A stretch of DNA of 64,000 nt from an uncultured Clostridia bacterium (lineage in GTDB: Bacteria; Bacillota; Clostridia; TANB77; CAG-508), in NCBI GenBank assembly GCA_944387405.1, contig CALXET010000005.1, positions 1 to 64,000 of the forward strand, written 5' to 3'. Both the position numbers and the translations under genes were made by a program. This document shows, one piece after another, positions 46,016-55,475 of this stretch. Position 1 is the stretch's first letter. The number at the start of each line of letters is the position of its first letter. The notes beneath the pieces are model-generated. The model worked only from the letters and a program-made list of their open reading frames with translations. It searched no databases and was not told the DNA's origin.

Positions 46016-49000
46016 TTATTTATTATTTTTATCATTGTTATTTGCATTTATAAAACCAACGCTTATCATATAATTAAATATTTTATATAAATATTTATCA
46101 TCTATTTTGCTCCATTTAAAACCTAAATCTTTTAATATTTTTTGAGTAAAATCAGACTTAATATTTACAGTATAATTATATTTTAAAGATAAATTTGTTG
46201 TATCAATATCGTTAACTATTGCATCAATTCCACTATTTAAAGAATTTGTATATTCTAATATTTTTTCTTTAAAACTATTGTCATCTAAAGGTTCAATTTG
46301 AATATTAAATTTTTCTAGTGCCTTTAATATATCTTTAACTAAAATCAAGTTGTGATTAAATAAATGGAATATTTTGTTGTCATATTGTTTAGTTCTAGCA
46401 AGACATACTATTGCAGATGCACATTCATCTACAGGAGTAAATTCAATTTGTTGATTAAGCATAGCTTGTGTTATTATTTTTAAATTTACTAGAGATTTTA
46501 TTCTGCTATAAAATGCATTTGCATTTATATTTTTTTGGAAAAAGCCATCTGAATATCTACCAGATATTATACCAATACGTAATACTTTTCCTTTTAACCC
46601 TTTTTTCATTGCAGAAAAGACAACATTTTCTGCTTCTAGTTTGCTGTTTACGTATACATTTTCTGTGTAATGCTGACCTATATAAAAATTATTTTCAGAA
46701 AAATCAACATTATGATTGTCATGTTTTAACAAATAATGTCCTGAAATGCTAATTGATGATAAATGTATAAACCTAAAATTATTTAATAAAGCAAATCTAG
46801 TTATATTTTTTGTACCAATTATATTTATATCTTTAAATTTATCAAAACTACCATAATGTTTAACAATAGCAGCTGTATGTATAATGGTAGATACATTATT
46901 TTTTATTATATTATAATTTTCTTCTGTTAAATTTAAATTTTCAGTAGTAATATCACCATTAATGACAAAAATTCTTTTATTAATGTATGGATTTATTGAG
47001 CTATTAAAATAATACTTATAAGATTCAGATAATCTTTTTAAAGATGCTGCATCATCCACACCGCGTACTAAGCAATATATATTTACTTTAGTAGTATCTA
47101 ATAATTCTTTTAATACATGAATACCTATAAATCCATTAGCACCAGTTAAAAATACATTTCCCATCTCTGAATCATCATTAATCTTAACAGCATGTTCGTC
47201 ACTAGAGTGCAATAAAGAAGGATCTAAAGTAAATGCAACTTCATCATGTACAGATTCAGAATTATCTATAAATTCAGCTAATTTTTTAATAGTAGAATAC
47301 TTATAAAAAGTTTGTGTAGTTAAATTTAATTTGTATTTTAAAAGCATTGATTGTAATTGAACAATACTTAGTGAATCTAATCCAAGAGATATAAAAGGAG
47401 TATTTATATCAACATGATTAGTACCATTATTTAATAATTTTAAGATATTCTTTTCTAATAATTTTTCTGTTTCAGTAGTTGCTTTTTCAAGTACAATATC
47501 TGTATTAATATTAGGCTTTGGAAGTCTTTTTCTATCTATTTTTCCATTTGGTGTAAGGGGTAATGAGTCAAGCTTTATAAAATATGCAGGAATCATATAG
47601 TTTGGTAATTCTTCTAATAGATAAGATATTAAGTCAGAAATAATAATATCTTTTTTTGAAGAATAGTAACATATTAAAAACTTTGATTCATAAGGTACGA
47701 TTACTGTTTCTTTTATATTATTATAAGACAAAATTCTATTCTCAATTTCTCCAAGCTCAATTCTATATCCTCTTATTTTTACTTGAAAATCTGCTCTTCC
47801 TAGATGAATTAGGTCTCCATTTGGAAGTTGTTTTACTAAATCATTAGTGTTATATATAAATTCTTTAGTGTTATATGGGTTTTTAATAAATAATTTCTCA
47901 TTTAAATCATTTCTTTTATGGTACCCAGCACAAACGCCATCTCCACCAATATATAATATTCCTGGAGTTTCTGGTGGTAGTAATTTTAAATTTTTTTCAT
48001 CTAATACATAGACAGTAGTATTAGAGATAGGAGTCCCAATTGTTATAGTACGTGATTTAGTTACATCTTTTATAGTAGACCAGACTGCTGTTTCAGTAGG
48101 TCCATACATATTATATATGTTAATATTTTTTGATAAAGATCTTAAGTGTTCTAAAAGTGGTTGAGGTAAAGGTTCTCCTCCAACTAAAACATCTGTTAAA
48201 TTTCCAAAATATCTACAATATTCGTAATTATTAGTTAATAAGTTCATTCTAGAAGGTGTAGTTTGAATTATATTTACATTATATTTTAAACATAAAGAAT
48301 TAAGTAATTTAATATCATTTTGCTCTTTTTCAGTAGCTAAAACAATAGTAAGACCTTTTTGAAGTGGTAAATAGCTTTCAAGTACAAATATATCAAAACA
48401 TATTGTAGTTACTGATACAATTACTTTTTTATTTGAAAAATTAATTTTTTCAGTTGTCCCTAAAATGAAATTATTAATGTTTATGTGTTTTAATTTAACA
48501 CCTTTTGGCCTTCCTGTTGAACCAGAAGTATAAATTATATATGCTAAATCTGAAGATAAATTAATATGTGAAGGGTTTTCTGTAGATCCTATATAAATAT
48601 TATTATCAGATTCTAAAGCAATATTTATTTTTTCAACTGTTTCAGGAAGCATATTAAATAAATTAGTTTTAGAAAGTACGATTTTTGTTTCACTATTTTC
48701 TAACATATAAGAAATTCTTTCCATAGGGTATTCAGGATCAATTGGAAGATATGCGGCACCTGATTTTAATATTCCAAGTAATCCAATAAACATTTCGATT
48801 GACCTATTTATAAGTAATCCTACAAAAGTATTTCTTTCTACGCCTTTATTCCTTAAAAAGTTTGCTACTTGATTTGCTTTTTCATTTAAATTTTTATATG
48901 TGATTTTTTTATCTTCGCAAATTACTGCAATTTTATTTGGTGTTTTTGCAGCTTGTTTTTCTATAATACTATGTATTGTCTGCGTTTTATCATATCTTTT

Positions 49001-50356
49001 TAAAGTGTTATTGAAGTCATGTAATAATATGTTTTTCTCTTTTTCTGTTACTACTTCAATGTCTGAAAGTTTTTTATCAGCGCCTTCAGACAATATCTGC
49101 TCTATAATATATTTAATCCTTTTAAGTATTTTTGAAATATAAGTATCTGTATATTTAGAAATTTTATAATCATAAGATATAGACATTTTTCCTATATCAG
49201 AAACATCATGTATATGAATTTGTATATCATTAAAAATTGCATCTGGTTCAATCCATGTTGCAGAATATTTTATTAAAGAAAATTTCTCTTGTGTTCTTGG
49301 TTTCTGATAAGAAAATAAAATATTATACAAATTACTTGTAGATTCATTTTTTTTCTTTGCATCATTTAGAATATTATTATAAGGATATTTTTGATGTCTA
49401 AAGCAAGACATCATATCTAAAGAGATATCATTTACTAAATTTTTAAAAGTATATGAAGGTTTTATTTTAATAGTAAATGGAATTGTATCGATAAATAATC
49501 CAACTGTATTTTTTTCTAAAGCATTAGATCTATTTAATACAGGTGTACCTACTACAAAATTATTTAAGTTATTAATTCTACTAAAATAAATCGCGTGTAT
49601 AGCAAGGAGAAAATTATATATACTTATTTTATTGCTTTTGCAAAAATCATTTATACTTTCCATGTCTTTTTTTGATAAAGTTAAAGTTTTTCTATTAGCT
49701 TTATAATCTAAATCATTTGAAGATGAGAGATCACATGGAATACATGCTTGAGATTCAGTAGAATAATCATCCCAATATTTTTTATCCTTAATAAATTTAT
49801 TGCTTTGTTTATATTCTTTTGAAGAATTTATAAAATCAACATAAGAATAATTATTGTATTCTGGAATAGAATCTGTAGAATCTGTCTTGTTAGATAAAAA
49901 AGCATAATAATTTAATATTCTATCAATAATAAGTTGAATGCTCCAAGCATCAGATATTAGGTGATGGGCAACGAAAATAAATCCTCCAGTTTTATCTGAC
50001 AAAACAAATGGAATAAATCTAAATAATAATGAATCATATGCGAAAATAGGTTGATTTGCTATTTCTTTGGCATATGCATTAACGTCGGTTATATTATTAA
50101 AATTAAGAAGTGAAAAATCAATTTTTGAATAATCAGATATGTATTGATAAGGAATATTTGAATTACTAATTCCTATTTTTATTCTAAAACTATCAGTATT
50201 TTTAATAAAAAGATTTATAGAATTAAATAATATCTCTTTATTTATTTGTTCTTTTATAATAAAAACTCCAGCAAGATTATTAATAGGTGTATTTTTATAA
50301 AATTGTTCAATTGAAAAAATTGATTCTTGCTGTCCTGTTAATTCAAACTTTTTCAT
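46016..50356 (-). CDS. Single-module NRPS: condensation, adenylation, carrier, terminal reductase
   Basis: 1446 residues. Condensation domain (1-430) with catalytic HHLISD at 131-136. Adenylation domain (about 455-965) with YIIYTSGSTGRPKGV and MYGPTETAVW. Specificity residues read by eye as D-I-L-Q-L-G-M-V-W(-K), a code close to those known for glycine. Carrier domain with LGLDSLSIVQL (near 995). NAD(P)-dependent thioester reductase (from about 1065) with FLTGANGFIGIHVL and YVNSK. A leading condensation domain and reductive release suggest an acylated amino aldehyde or alcohol, made and released without a thioesterase. No phosphopantetheinyl transferase is in the window. It is followed within 20 bases by a sensor kinase. 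The start ATG at 50356 follows GAGGAAAG. Confidence 0.9.
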   Translation of the reverse strand: MKKFELTGQQESIFSIEQFYKNTPINNLAGVFIIKEQINKEILFNSINLFIKNTDSFRIKIGISNSNIPYQYISDYSKIDFSLLNFNNITDVNAYAKEIANQPIFAYDSLLFRFIPFVLSDKTGGFIFVAHHLISDAWSIQLIIDRILNYYAFLSNKTDSTDSIPEYNNYSYVDFINSSKEYKQSNKFIKDKKYWDDYSTESQACIPCDLSSSNDLDYKANRKTLTLSKKDMESINDFCKSNKISIYNFLLAIHAIYFSRINNLNNFVVGTPVLNRSNALEKNTVGLFIDTIPFTIKIKPSYTFKNLVNDISLDMMSCFRHQKYPYNNILNDAKKKNESTSNLYNILFSYQKPRTQEKFSLIKYSATWIEPDAIFNDIQIHIHDVSDIGKMSISYDYKISKYTDTYISKILKRIKYIIEQILSEGADKKLSDIEVVTEKEKNILLHDFNNTLKRYDKTQTIHSIIEKQAAKTPNKIAVICEDKKITYKNLNEKANQVANFLRNKGVERNTFVGLLINRSIEMFIGLLGILKSGAAYLPIDPEYPMERISYMLENSETKIVLSKTNLFNMLPETVEKINIALESDNNIYIGSTENPSHINLSSDLAYIIYTSGSTGRPKGVKLKHININNFILGTTEKINFSNKKVIVSVTTICFDIFVLESYLPLQKGLTIVLATEKEQNDIKLLNSLCLKYNVNIIQTTPSRMNLLTNNYEYCRYFGNLTDVLVGGEPLPQPLLEHLRSLSKNINIYNMYGPTETAVWSTIKDVTKSRTITIGTPISNTTVYVLDEKNLKLLPPETPGILYIGGDGVCAGYHKRNDLNEKLFIKNPYNTKEFIYNTNDLVKQLPNGDLIHLGRADFQVKIRGYRIELGEIENRILSYNNIKETVIVPYESKFLICYYSSKKDIIISDLISYLLEELPNYMIPAYFIKLDSLPLTPNGKIDRKRLPKPNINTDIVLEKATTETEKLLEKNILKLLNNGTNHVDINTPFISLGLDSLSIVQLQSMLLKYKLNLTTQTFYKYSTIKKLAEFIDNSESVHDEVAFTLDPSLLHSSDEHAVKINDDSEMGNVFLTGANGFIGIHVLKELLDTTKVNIYCLVRGVDDAASLKRLSESYKYYFNSSINPYINKRIFVINGDITTENLNLTEENYNIIKNNVSTIIHTAAIVKHYGSFDKFKDINIIGTKNITRFALLNNFRFIHLSSISISGHYLLKHDNHNVDFSENNFYIGQHYTENVYVNSKLEAENVVFSAMKKGLKGKVLRIGIISGRYSDGFFQKNINANAFYSRIKSLVNLKIITQAMLNQQIEFTPVDECASAIVCLARTKQYDNKIFHLFNHNLILVKDILKALEKFNIQIEPLDDNSFKEKILEYTNSLNSGIDAIVNDIDTTNLSLKYNYTVNIKSDFTQKILKDLGFKWSKIDDKYLYKIFNYMISVGFINANNNDKNNK

Positions 50357-50508
50357 AACATCTTTCCTCATATACAATTTTCTTTAAAATTTAACACCAT
50401 TATATAAAAAATATAAAAATATGTCATCAATGAAACATAAAAAATAAGAAAAAGTAACTAAAAAGTAATATATAAAGAAGTTAAATATGAAAAAAAGTGT
50501 ATAACTCA

Positions 50509-50536
50509 TTGACAAAAAGGAAGAATACTATATATG
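50509..50536 (+). promoter_or_regulatory. Promoter of the htrA-like gene
   Basis: TTGACA at 50509-50514, a 16-base spacer and TATATG at 50531-50536. The start codon is at 50554. Confidence 0.6.
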
Positions 50537-50553
50537 TAGGAGAGATAATTTAT

Positions 50554-51670
50554 ATGTATGCAGAGAAAAAAGAAAGATTTAAAAATTTAGGAATACAGCT
50601 TTTAATAATAGTTTTAAGTTGCTTTTTTGGAATATTGGCATATATTATATATTTAGATAGTCAAATATATGTATATGAAAAAAGTGCGGTTGGATCAAAA
50701 CTTTTAAGAGAAGCAGAAGTAAATATAAACAATAATGAAATAAATTTAGAAAATATAACTAAGTGCGTAGTTGGGATATCAAAACTAGAAGATAATGGTA
50801 CAAGTATTTTCCTAGAGAAAAGTACAGAAAAATTAGGACTGGGAACAGGTGTAATAGTTGGAGAAGATGGATATATACTTACAAATGAACATGTAGTTGG
50901 TGAGAAGTATAGTAGTTGTTATGTGACGTTAGATACAGGAATTGAATATAAAGGTAGTGTAGTGTGGGCAGATAGTGAAATAGATTTAGCAATAGTAAAG
51001 ATAGGAATCACAGGATTAGATAAAATAAACCTAGGTGATTCAAATAATATTAAGATTGGTGAAAGAGTTTTTGCAATAGGAAATCCTGTTGGCTTTGAAT
51101 TTCAGAAGACAGTAACATCAGGAATTATAAGCGGAATAAATAGAACTATTAAAATAAAGAATGATGATGATACTTATTCGTATATGGAAAGTCTAATCCA
51201 AACTGATGCCACCATAAATGAGGGAAATAGTGGAGGCCCATTAGTAAATGAAAAAGGTGAGATTATTGGTATAACATCAGTTAAAGTTAATGATGCAGAA
51301 GGAATACGGATTTGCGATTCCAATCAATGTAGTAAAACCAATTATAGAAAAATTTAAAAAAACAGGACGATTCGATGAAGCATACCTTGGAATATATGGA
51401 TATGATAAAGAAGTAATTCCATATCTAAAAGATGCAATTGATTTTGAAAATGGTATATATATTGCAGAAATTAATAAATCTAGTAATCTTAAAAACTCAA
51501 ACTTAAAATCTGGAGATATAATTACGAAAATAGATGATAAAGATTTAACAAGAATGTCAGAGCTTAGAGAGTATATTTATGGGAAAAATCCTGGGGATAT
51601 AGTAAGTCTTACAATTAAGAGAAATAAAAAAGAATTTATATTGAAAGTAAAACTTGGTAAAAAATTGTAA
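50554..51670 (+). CDS. HtrA/DegP-like serine protease, read through a +1 frameshift at CGG
   Basis: About 371 residues. Membrane anchor at 13-33, then a trypsin-like domain with His113 (LTNEHVV), Asp144 (EIDLAIVKI) and Ser226 (EGNSGGPL), then a PDZ domain (SGDIITKIDDKDLTRMSELR). Frame 0 reads GAA GGA ATA CGG ATT TGC and stops at 51357. A +1 shift at CGG (51307-51309, codon 252) gives GGA TTT GCG ATT CCA, the family's GIGFAIP motif that shapes the active site, and an open frame to 51670. Without the shift the protease lacks part of its active-site frame and the PDZ. ATG follows AGGAGAG. It degrades misfolded envelope proteins. A sequence error is possible, but the CGG junction recurs elsewhere. 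Confidence 0.82.
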
Positions 51671-51764
51671 AATATTAAAGAATGTAGTATAATAAAAAAG
51701 CTAAACACGGAAATTTATTAATTCAAAGTAGAAGAAGAGTTCTTTTTCGAAAGGGGAGATATAT

Positions 51765-52058
51765 ATGATAAAATATCTACTTTGGGGATTGGCGTGGATA
51801 TTAAGCCAACAATTTTTAGCATTGATTGGGATTATTGCTCCTGTTGGAATATTTACTTCCATTGTTGATGCGATTATTTCAATTATTGCTGTGCGGTTTG
51901 CCAGAAATCATGAGTGGCTTCTTGGAATCATTTGCGTAGTTTTTATCATTTGGTTCATAGGAGTATTGGTACAAGGAGAGTTTATTGGTGCACTCGTGTC
52001 ACTTTTCTTAAACTCTGTGCTTCTGATTTTGGCCTTCAGTAAGAAGAATAGGGAGTAG
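51765..52058 (+). CDS. Small membrane protein, foreign-looking composition (paralogue 1)
   Basis: 97 residues, three membrane helices (YLLWGLAWILSQQFLALIG; SIVDAIISIIAVRFA; GIICVVFIIWFIGVLV). ATG after GAAAGGGG. G+C is visibly higher than in the neighbours, and CGG is used in frame (51894, VRFA), unlike the native genes. It resembles the next gene over most of its length. Family not recognised. Probably acquired by transfer. Confidence 0.65.
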   Translation: MIKYLLWGLAWILSQQFLALIGIIAPVGIFTSIVDAIISIIAVRFARNHEWLLGIICVVFIIWFIGVLVQGEFIGALVSLFLNSVLLILAFSKKNRE

Positions 52059-52170
52059 AGATGCTCCCTATTTTTCTTTGTAAAAATTGAATAAAATGTA
52101 TAAATATGGTATAATAAATAGGAACAAACGTAGAATTATCCAAATTTTCAAACAAAAAAGGAGGACATAC

Positions 52171-52497
52171 ATGGGAAAAATAATTTGGATTATTGGTTGG
52201 TTTGCCGCACAGCGGATTATGATGGCTATGGGCCTCATAGCGCACAATACGCTTTTTGAGACTACCATGGTTACGCTGATCGGTTTTCTCGCTGGCTTTT
52301 TATCCTTTGACAGTTGGCTTTTACCATTCTATATTGGCATAGCTATTGCATGGGGAATTGCTACAATAACAGATGGTGCGCTTGTCGCAGGTGTTCTGAT
52401 TATCGTATTTCACCTGGCACTACTTGTGGTGTTCAATAGCTCTAAGGCTAAGAAAGATGGCACGAATGCTGGGAGAAGGAGAAAAAGGAGGCGGTGA
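52171..52497 (+). CDS. Small membrane protein, foreign-looking composition (paralogue 2)
   Basis: 108 residues from ATG after AAAAAGGAGG. Membrane helices IIWIIGWFAAQRIMMAMG, TMVTLIGFLAGFLSF and VAGVLIIVFHLALLVVF, then a basic tail ending GRRRKRRR. CGG is used in frame at AQRI and in the tail. It is a paralogue of the gene at 51765. A strong terminator follows at once. Confidence 0.65.
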   Translation: MGKIIWIIGWFAAQRIMMAMGLIAHNTLFETTMVTLIGFLAGFLSFDSWLLPFYIGIAIAWGIATITDGALVAGVLIIVFHLALLVVFNSSKAKKDGTNAGRRRKRRR

Positions 52498-52498
52498 A

Positions 52499-52543
52499 AA
52501 AACGACACATAGGAGGGACTTCCCCACTTATGTGTCGTTTTTT
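52499..52543 (+). terminator. Terminator after the foreign membrane-protein pair
   Basis: Arms AACGACACATA and TATGTGTCGTT with T tail. Confidence 0.85.
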
Positions 52544-52615
52544 ATCGAAATTAGAGATGCGAAAATCCTTGACCTTAGCGAAAAACCGTCTTATAGTTGA
52601 TATAAGGAGGTAGTT

Positions 52616-52921
52616 ATGAAAAAGATATTTTCAAAGGTTATATATGATGATAAGGAGTTATTAGGGAGTAATATTCAAAAATTAGAATTAAAATATTACA
52701 AAACTAGAAAAAATTTGAATAGAGGTTATGGAATAGAAATTACTAAGAAAGAATTATGTAATAATAGAAGCCTTAGAGAGAAAAGATGTTATGATAATAT
52801 TACATTAGATGAAAAAATAGTAAATAGACTACTTGAGGTATTATCTGTAAATAAAGTTACTCCAGTAGCTTCAGACGATGTAATAAGCGATTTTTTAAAA
52901 GAATTTAGTAAAGTGACGTAA
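52616..52921 (+). CDS. DUF6514-like hypothetical protein
   Basis: 101 residues, ATG after AAGGAGGT. The region GYGIEITKKEL with NITLDEKIVNRLLEVL and the end VTPVASDDVISDFL has the pattern of DUF6514 proteins of Clostridia. The function is unknown. Stands between the foreign pair and tRNA-Arg(UCU). Confidence 0.65.
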   Translation: MKKIFSKVIYDDKELLGSNIQKLELKYYKTRKNLNRGYGIEITKKELCNNRSLREKRCYDNITLDEKIVNRLLEVLSVNKVTPVASDDVISDFLKEFSKVT

Positions 52922-52939
52922 AAAAATTAATAAAAAATA

Positions 52940-52968
52940 TTGACAAAAATAAAAAATGGTGGTAATAT
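52940..52968 (+). promoter_or_regulatory. Promoter of tRNA-Arg(UCU)
   Basis: TTGACA at 52940-52945, a 17-base spacer and TAATAT at 52963-52968. Confidence 0.75.
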
Positions 52969-52980
52969 AATTACTGTTCT

Positions 52981-53057
<77 letters not shown>

Positions 53058-53063
53058 TTAAAC

Positions 53064-53114
53064 AAAACCTGTAAAGTGTTTAAGATAAAGCATTTTATAG
53101 GTTTTTATTTTTTT
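53064..53114 (+). terminator. Terminator of tRNA-Arg(UCU)
   Basis: Arms around AAACCTGTAAA and TTTATAGGTTT, T-rich tail. Confidence 0.7.
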
Positions 53115-53121
53115 ACATAAA

Positions 53122-53162
53122 AGTAAACAAAACTTGACAAAAAGATAATAAAAGTTTACAAT
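53122..53162 (+). promoter_or_regulatory. Promoter with possible operator of the XRE gene pair
   Basis: TTGACA at 53134-53139, a 17-base spacer and TACAAT at 53157-53162. GTAAAC before the -35 and GTTTAC at the -10 form an inverted repeat around the promoter. This would fit autoregulation by the XRE protein encoded downstream. The operator role is inference. Confidence 0.55.
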
Positions 53163-53190
53163 TATATTAAGATACTATCAGGAGGGGAAT

Positions 53191-53502
53191 ATGAAAAAAG
53201 AGGAAATATTAGAAAAAGCTAGAAAAGATGATGATGAAATTGAACAATTAATTTTAACAAGATCTCTTGGCTTTAGCACAATTATAATTCCAATTATGTG
53301 CATATTATTTATAATTGTAAGAATATTAAATTCAGAATATATGATTAGTGATTTAGTATCAATTACTTTAGCTCAATTAACTATATCAGAAATTTATCAA
53401 GCTTTTAAAATAAAGAAGCCTATCTTATTTGTGATTGGAATGATTACTTTAATTTTAACAATTATTTTTATTATCAGCTTTTTAAATGAGGTGATAATAT
53501 GA
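53191..53502 (+). CDS. DUF6442-like small membrane protein
   Basis: 103 residues. A charged N-terminus of 25 residues (EEILEKARKDDDEIEQLI) precedes three membrane helices (STIIIPIMCILFIIVRIL; LVSITLAQLTISEIYQAF; PILFVIGMITLILTIIFI). The layout fits DUF6442, which is often encoded next to an XRE regulator. Overlaps the regulator gene by ATGA, so translation is coupled. Confidence 0.7.
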   Translation: MKKEEILEKARKDDDEIEQLILTRSLGFSTIIIPIMCILFIIVRILNSEYMISDLVSITLAQLTISEIYQAFKIKKPILFVIGMITLILTIIFIISFLNEVII

Positions 53503-53711
53503 AAGAAAATTTAGTATTAAAAAATAAACTTAAAGTCGCAAGAGCTGAGAAGGATTTATCACAGGAAGAATTGGCTAATTTAGTTGGTGTATCAAGACAG
53601 ACGATAAATTCAATAGAAACAGGAAAATTTTATCCAACAGCTAAACTAGCATTATTACTTTGTATAGCATTAGATAAAAAATTTGAAGATATTTTTTATT
53701 TTGATGAATAA
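53499..53711 (+). CDS. Small XRE-family transcription regulator
   Basis: 70 residues, almost entirely a helix-turn-helix domain: NKLKVARAEKDLSQEELANL, then VGVSRQTINSIETGKFYPT. The C-terminal part KKFEDIFYFDE is typical of the YozG-like group. Overlaps the membrane protein gene by four bases. Confidence 0.9.
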   Translation: MKENLVLKNKLKVARAEKDLSQEELANLVGVSRQTINSIETGKFYPTAKLALLLCIALDKKFEDIFYFDE

Positions 53712-53725
53712 AAGGAGGGAGAAAA

Positions 53726-54463
53726 ATGAAAAAGTTTAGAATAATTTTAGTCATATTAACTGTATTTGCTATTGTATTAGCGGGAATGTATATTTTTTTA
53801 ATTAGATCTAATAGAGTAGGAAATTCCAAATCAGCAACGCTTTTTGATAATATGTATAAAAATTCATGTAGAGACAAGTCAAATATAACTATGGAAATAA
53901 GTTATAAAGATGAAAATAATGATATTCTTATATTAAGGGCTACAGATAATAAAGAAGAAAAAGAAATAACAGCTATAAAGAATAATAATAAAGATGAAAT
54001 AGAAAAACACCCAGATTCAAAGGATGCTATTATTTGTACAGTTGCGGGAAAAGACAAAGAAATTGGATATAATCTTTTTCCAGTTTTAAAAAGATATAAT
54101 ATTATTTATGATGAAGAAAAAGAGACAGATAGTTTTGATTATTGGATAAATGATATATTATCTAATTTCTCTAAAGCATCATATTATACAAGAGGGTATG
54201 AATTAGTAAATGGAAAATTACTATATTATGAAAATTTCAAAAATGAAGGATTAAAATTTTATTTTGATAATGATAATTTAGTATATATGAAATCTACTAA
54301 ACTAGAGGAGTCTTTTAATTTAAAAGATATTTTATATAAAGTAGAAATAAGATATGATGATTCTTATAAAGAAATGATAAATATTCCAGATGATTATGAG
54401 GGTTATAAACAAGTGTATAATGAAGATACTAATGAAACAGAAAAAATAAAAATAGAAAAATAA
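53726..54463 (+). CDS. Unknown membrane-anchored or secreted protein
   Basis: 245 residues. N-terminal helix (FRIILVILTVFAIVLAGMYIFL) without a lipobox cysteine. The external part is Lys/Glu/Asp/Asn-rich with beta-strand patterns (ISYKDENNDILILRA; YYTRGYELVNGKLLYYENF; YKVEIRYDD). Unknown family. It lies in the operon of the XRE/DUF6442 pair after AAAGGAGGG. Two CGG triplets, both out of frame. Confidence 0.65.
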   Translation: MKKFRIILVILTVFAIVLAGMYIFLIRSNRVGNSKSATLFDNMYKNSCRDKSNITMEISYKDENNDILILRATDNKEEKEITAIKNNNKDEIEKHPDSKDAIICTVAGKDKEIGYNLFPVLKRYNIIYDEEKETDSFDYWINDILSNFSKASYYTRGYELVNGKLLYYENFKNEGLKFYFDNDNLVYMKSTKLEESFNLKDILYKVEIRYDDSYKEMINIPDDYEGYKQVYNEDTNETEKIKIEK

Positions 54464-54491
54464 AAAGAGTATCATTTTGATACTCTTTTTT
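54462..54491. terminator. Bidirectional terminator shared with tRNA-Arg(ACG)
   Basis: Arms AAAAAGAGTATCA and TGATACTCTTTTT. Stops both the rightward operon and the leftward tRNA gene. Confidence 0.85.
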
Positions 54492-54567
54492 GGTGCACCA
54501 GGAGGAATTCGAATCCCCGACCTCTCGGTTCGTAGCCGAGTGCTCTATCCAGCTAAGCTACTGGTGC
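54491..54567 (-). tRNA. tRNA-Arg, anticodon ACG
   Basis: 77 bases with CCA. Acceptor GCACCAG/CTGGTGC, anticodon arm CTCGG-CTACGAA-CCGAG. After deamination of A34 by TadA it reads CGU, CGC and CGA but not CGG. Confidence 0.95.
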
Positions 54568-54587
54568 ATAAGCAAATATTATTATAA

Positions 54588-54627
54588 AACTAAAGTAGCT
54601 AAATGTCAATATTTAGCTACTTTAGAA
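54588..54627 (-). terminator. Terminator of the N-formylglutamate amidohydrolase-like gene
   Basis: Perfect 15-base arms CTAAAGTAGCTAAAT and ATTTAGCTACTTTAG, loop of 6. The tail on the minus strand is TTTTATAAT. Confidence 0.8.
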
Positions 54628-54632
54628 AATAA

Positions 54633-55268
54633 CTATAAATTGTCTTTTAAAAATCTAACAGCATCACATAAAGAATCTTCAATTGACTTTTTATTAAAAG
54701 TAGATTTTGAAAATAAATTAGCAATACTTGCAAACTTTTTATTAATTTCTATTTGAAAACAAGGAATATTACATGTTGTAGCTATGTAATTTGAAATACA
54801 ATTTGGATCAGTTGCTTTAAAAGGTTCATCAACAGTTACTGAAGAAATTCCATTAGTCACAAATGAGTTTACTATTCCTTGAAGTATATCATATTTGTTC
54901 ATTATGTTTTTTCCACCATTAATTCCAATACAAACATTAGGTAATCTTTTATCAGACATTGTATGTAAGTCTATTAAATATTTAATATCATTAGTCTCAA
55001 TAAATTCTTTTAAAGCATTTTTATAGTTAGAATCTTTATCTGCATTGACATCATCATTTAAAAATATTGTTTTATATATGCAACTTACGTTTTCTCTATC
55101 AGAAATATTTGTTGCAAAGATATCAGTATAATTTTCTTTAGATTGAACTTTGCCATTTCTTAATTGTTTTGTGGAATGTGGTGCAGATATTATAATTGGA
55201 ATATTTCTTTTCATAATTTCAAAATCTTTAATTTCTTCTTTTTTATTGTTTTCTGAATTATTTTCCAT
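54633..55268 (-). CDS. N-formylglutamate amidohydrolase-like zinc hydrolase
   Basis: 211 residues. Motifs of the FGase family are visible: IIISAPHSTK (metal His), YTDIFATNI, YLIDLHTMSD, CIGINGG and CFQIEINKKF. Family members hydrolyse N-formylglutamate or related amides; some only resemble it, so the substrate is open. ATG follows AAGGAGTC. It is monocistronic. Confidence 0.75.
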   Translation of the reverse strand: MENNSENNKKEEIKDFEIMKRNIPIIISAPHSTKQLRNGKVQSKENYTDIFATNISDRENVSCIYKTIFLNDDVNADKDSNYKNALKEFIETNDIKYLIDLHTMSDKRLPNVCIGINGGKNIMNKYDILQGIVNSFVTNGISSVTVDEPFKATDPNCISNYIATTCNIPCFQIEINKKFASIANLFSKSTFNKKSIEDSLCDAVRFLKDNL

Positions 55269-55426
55269 ATAAGACTCCTTAATAATTTTTTTATTATTAT
55301 ATTTTATTTTTTAAAAAACAACAATAGATATTGATAAAATTAAGTGAAAAGAAGTATATATTTTTTGTAAATTAATGCATGAGTGATAAAAAAGTAAAAA
55401 AAGATGCAAAAAAATTTAAAAAAGTA

Positions 55427-55455
55427 TTGAAATAACAAAAAAGGTGTGGTAATAT
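55427..55455 (+). promoter_or_regulatory. Promoter of tRNA-Pro
   Basis: TTGAAA at 55427-55432, a 17-base spacer and TAATAT at 55450-55455. Confidence 0.7.
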
Positions 55456-55475
55456 ATATAAGCAGTTTGAAATAA

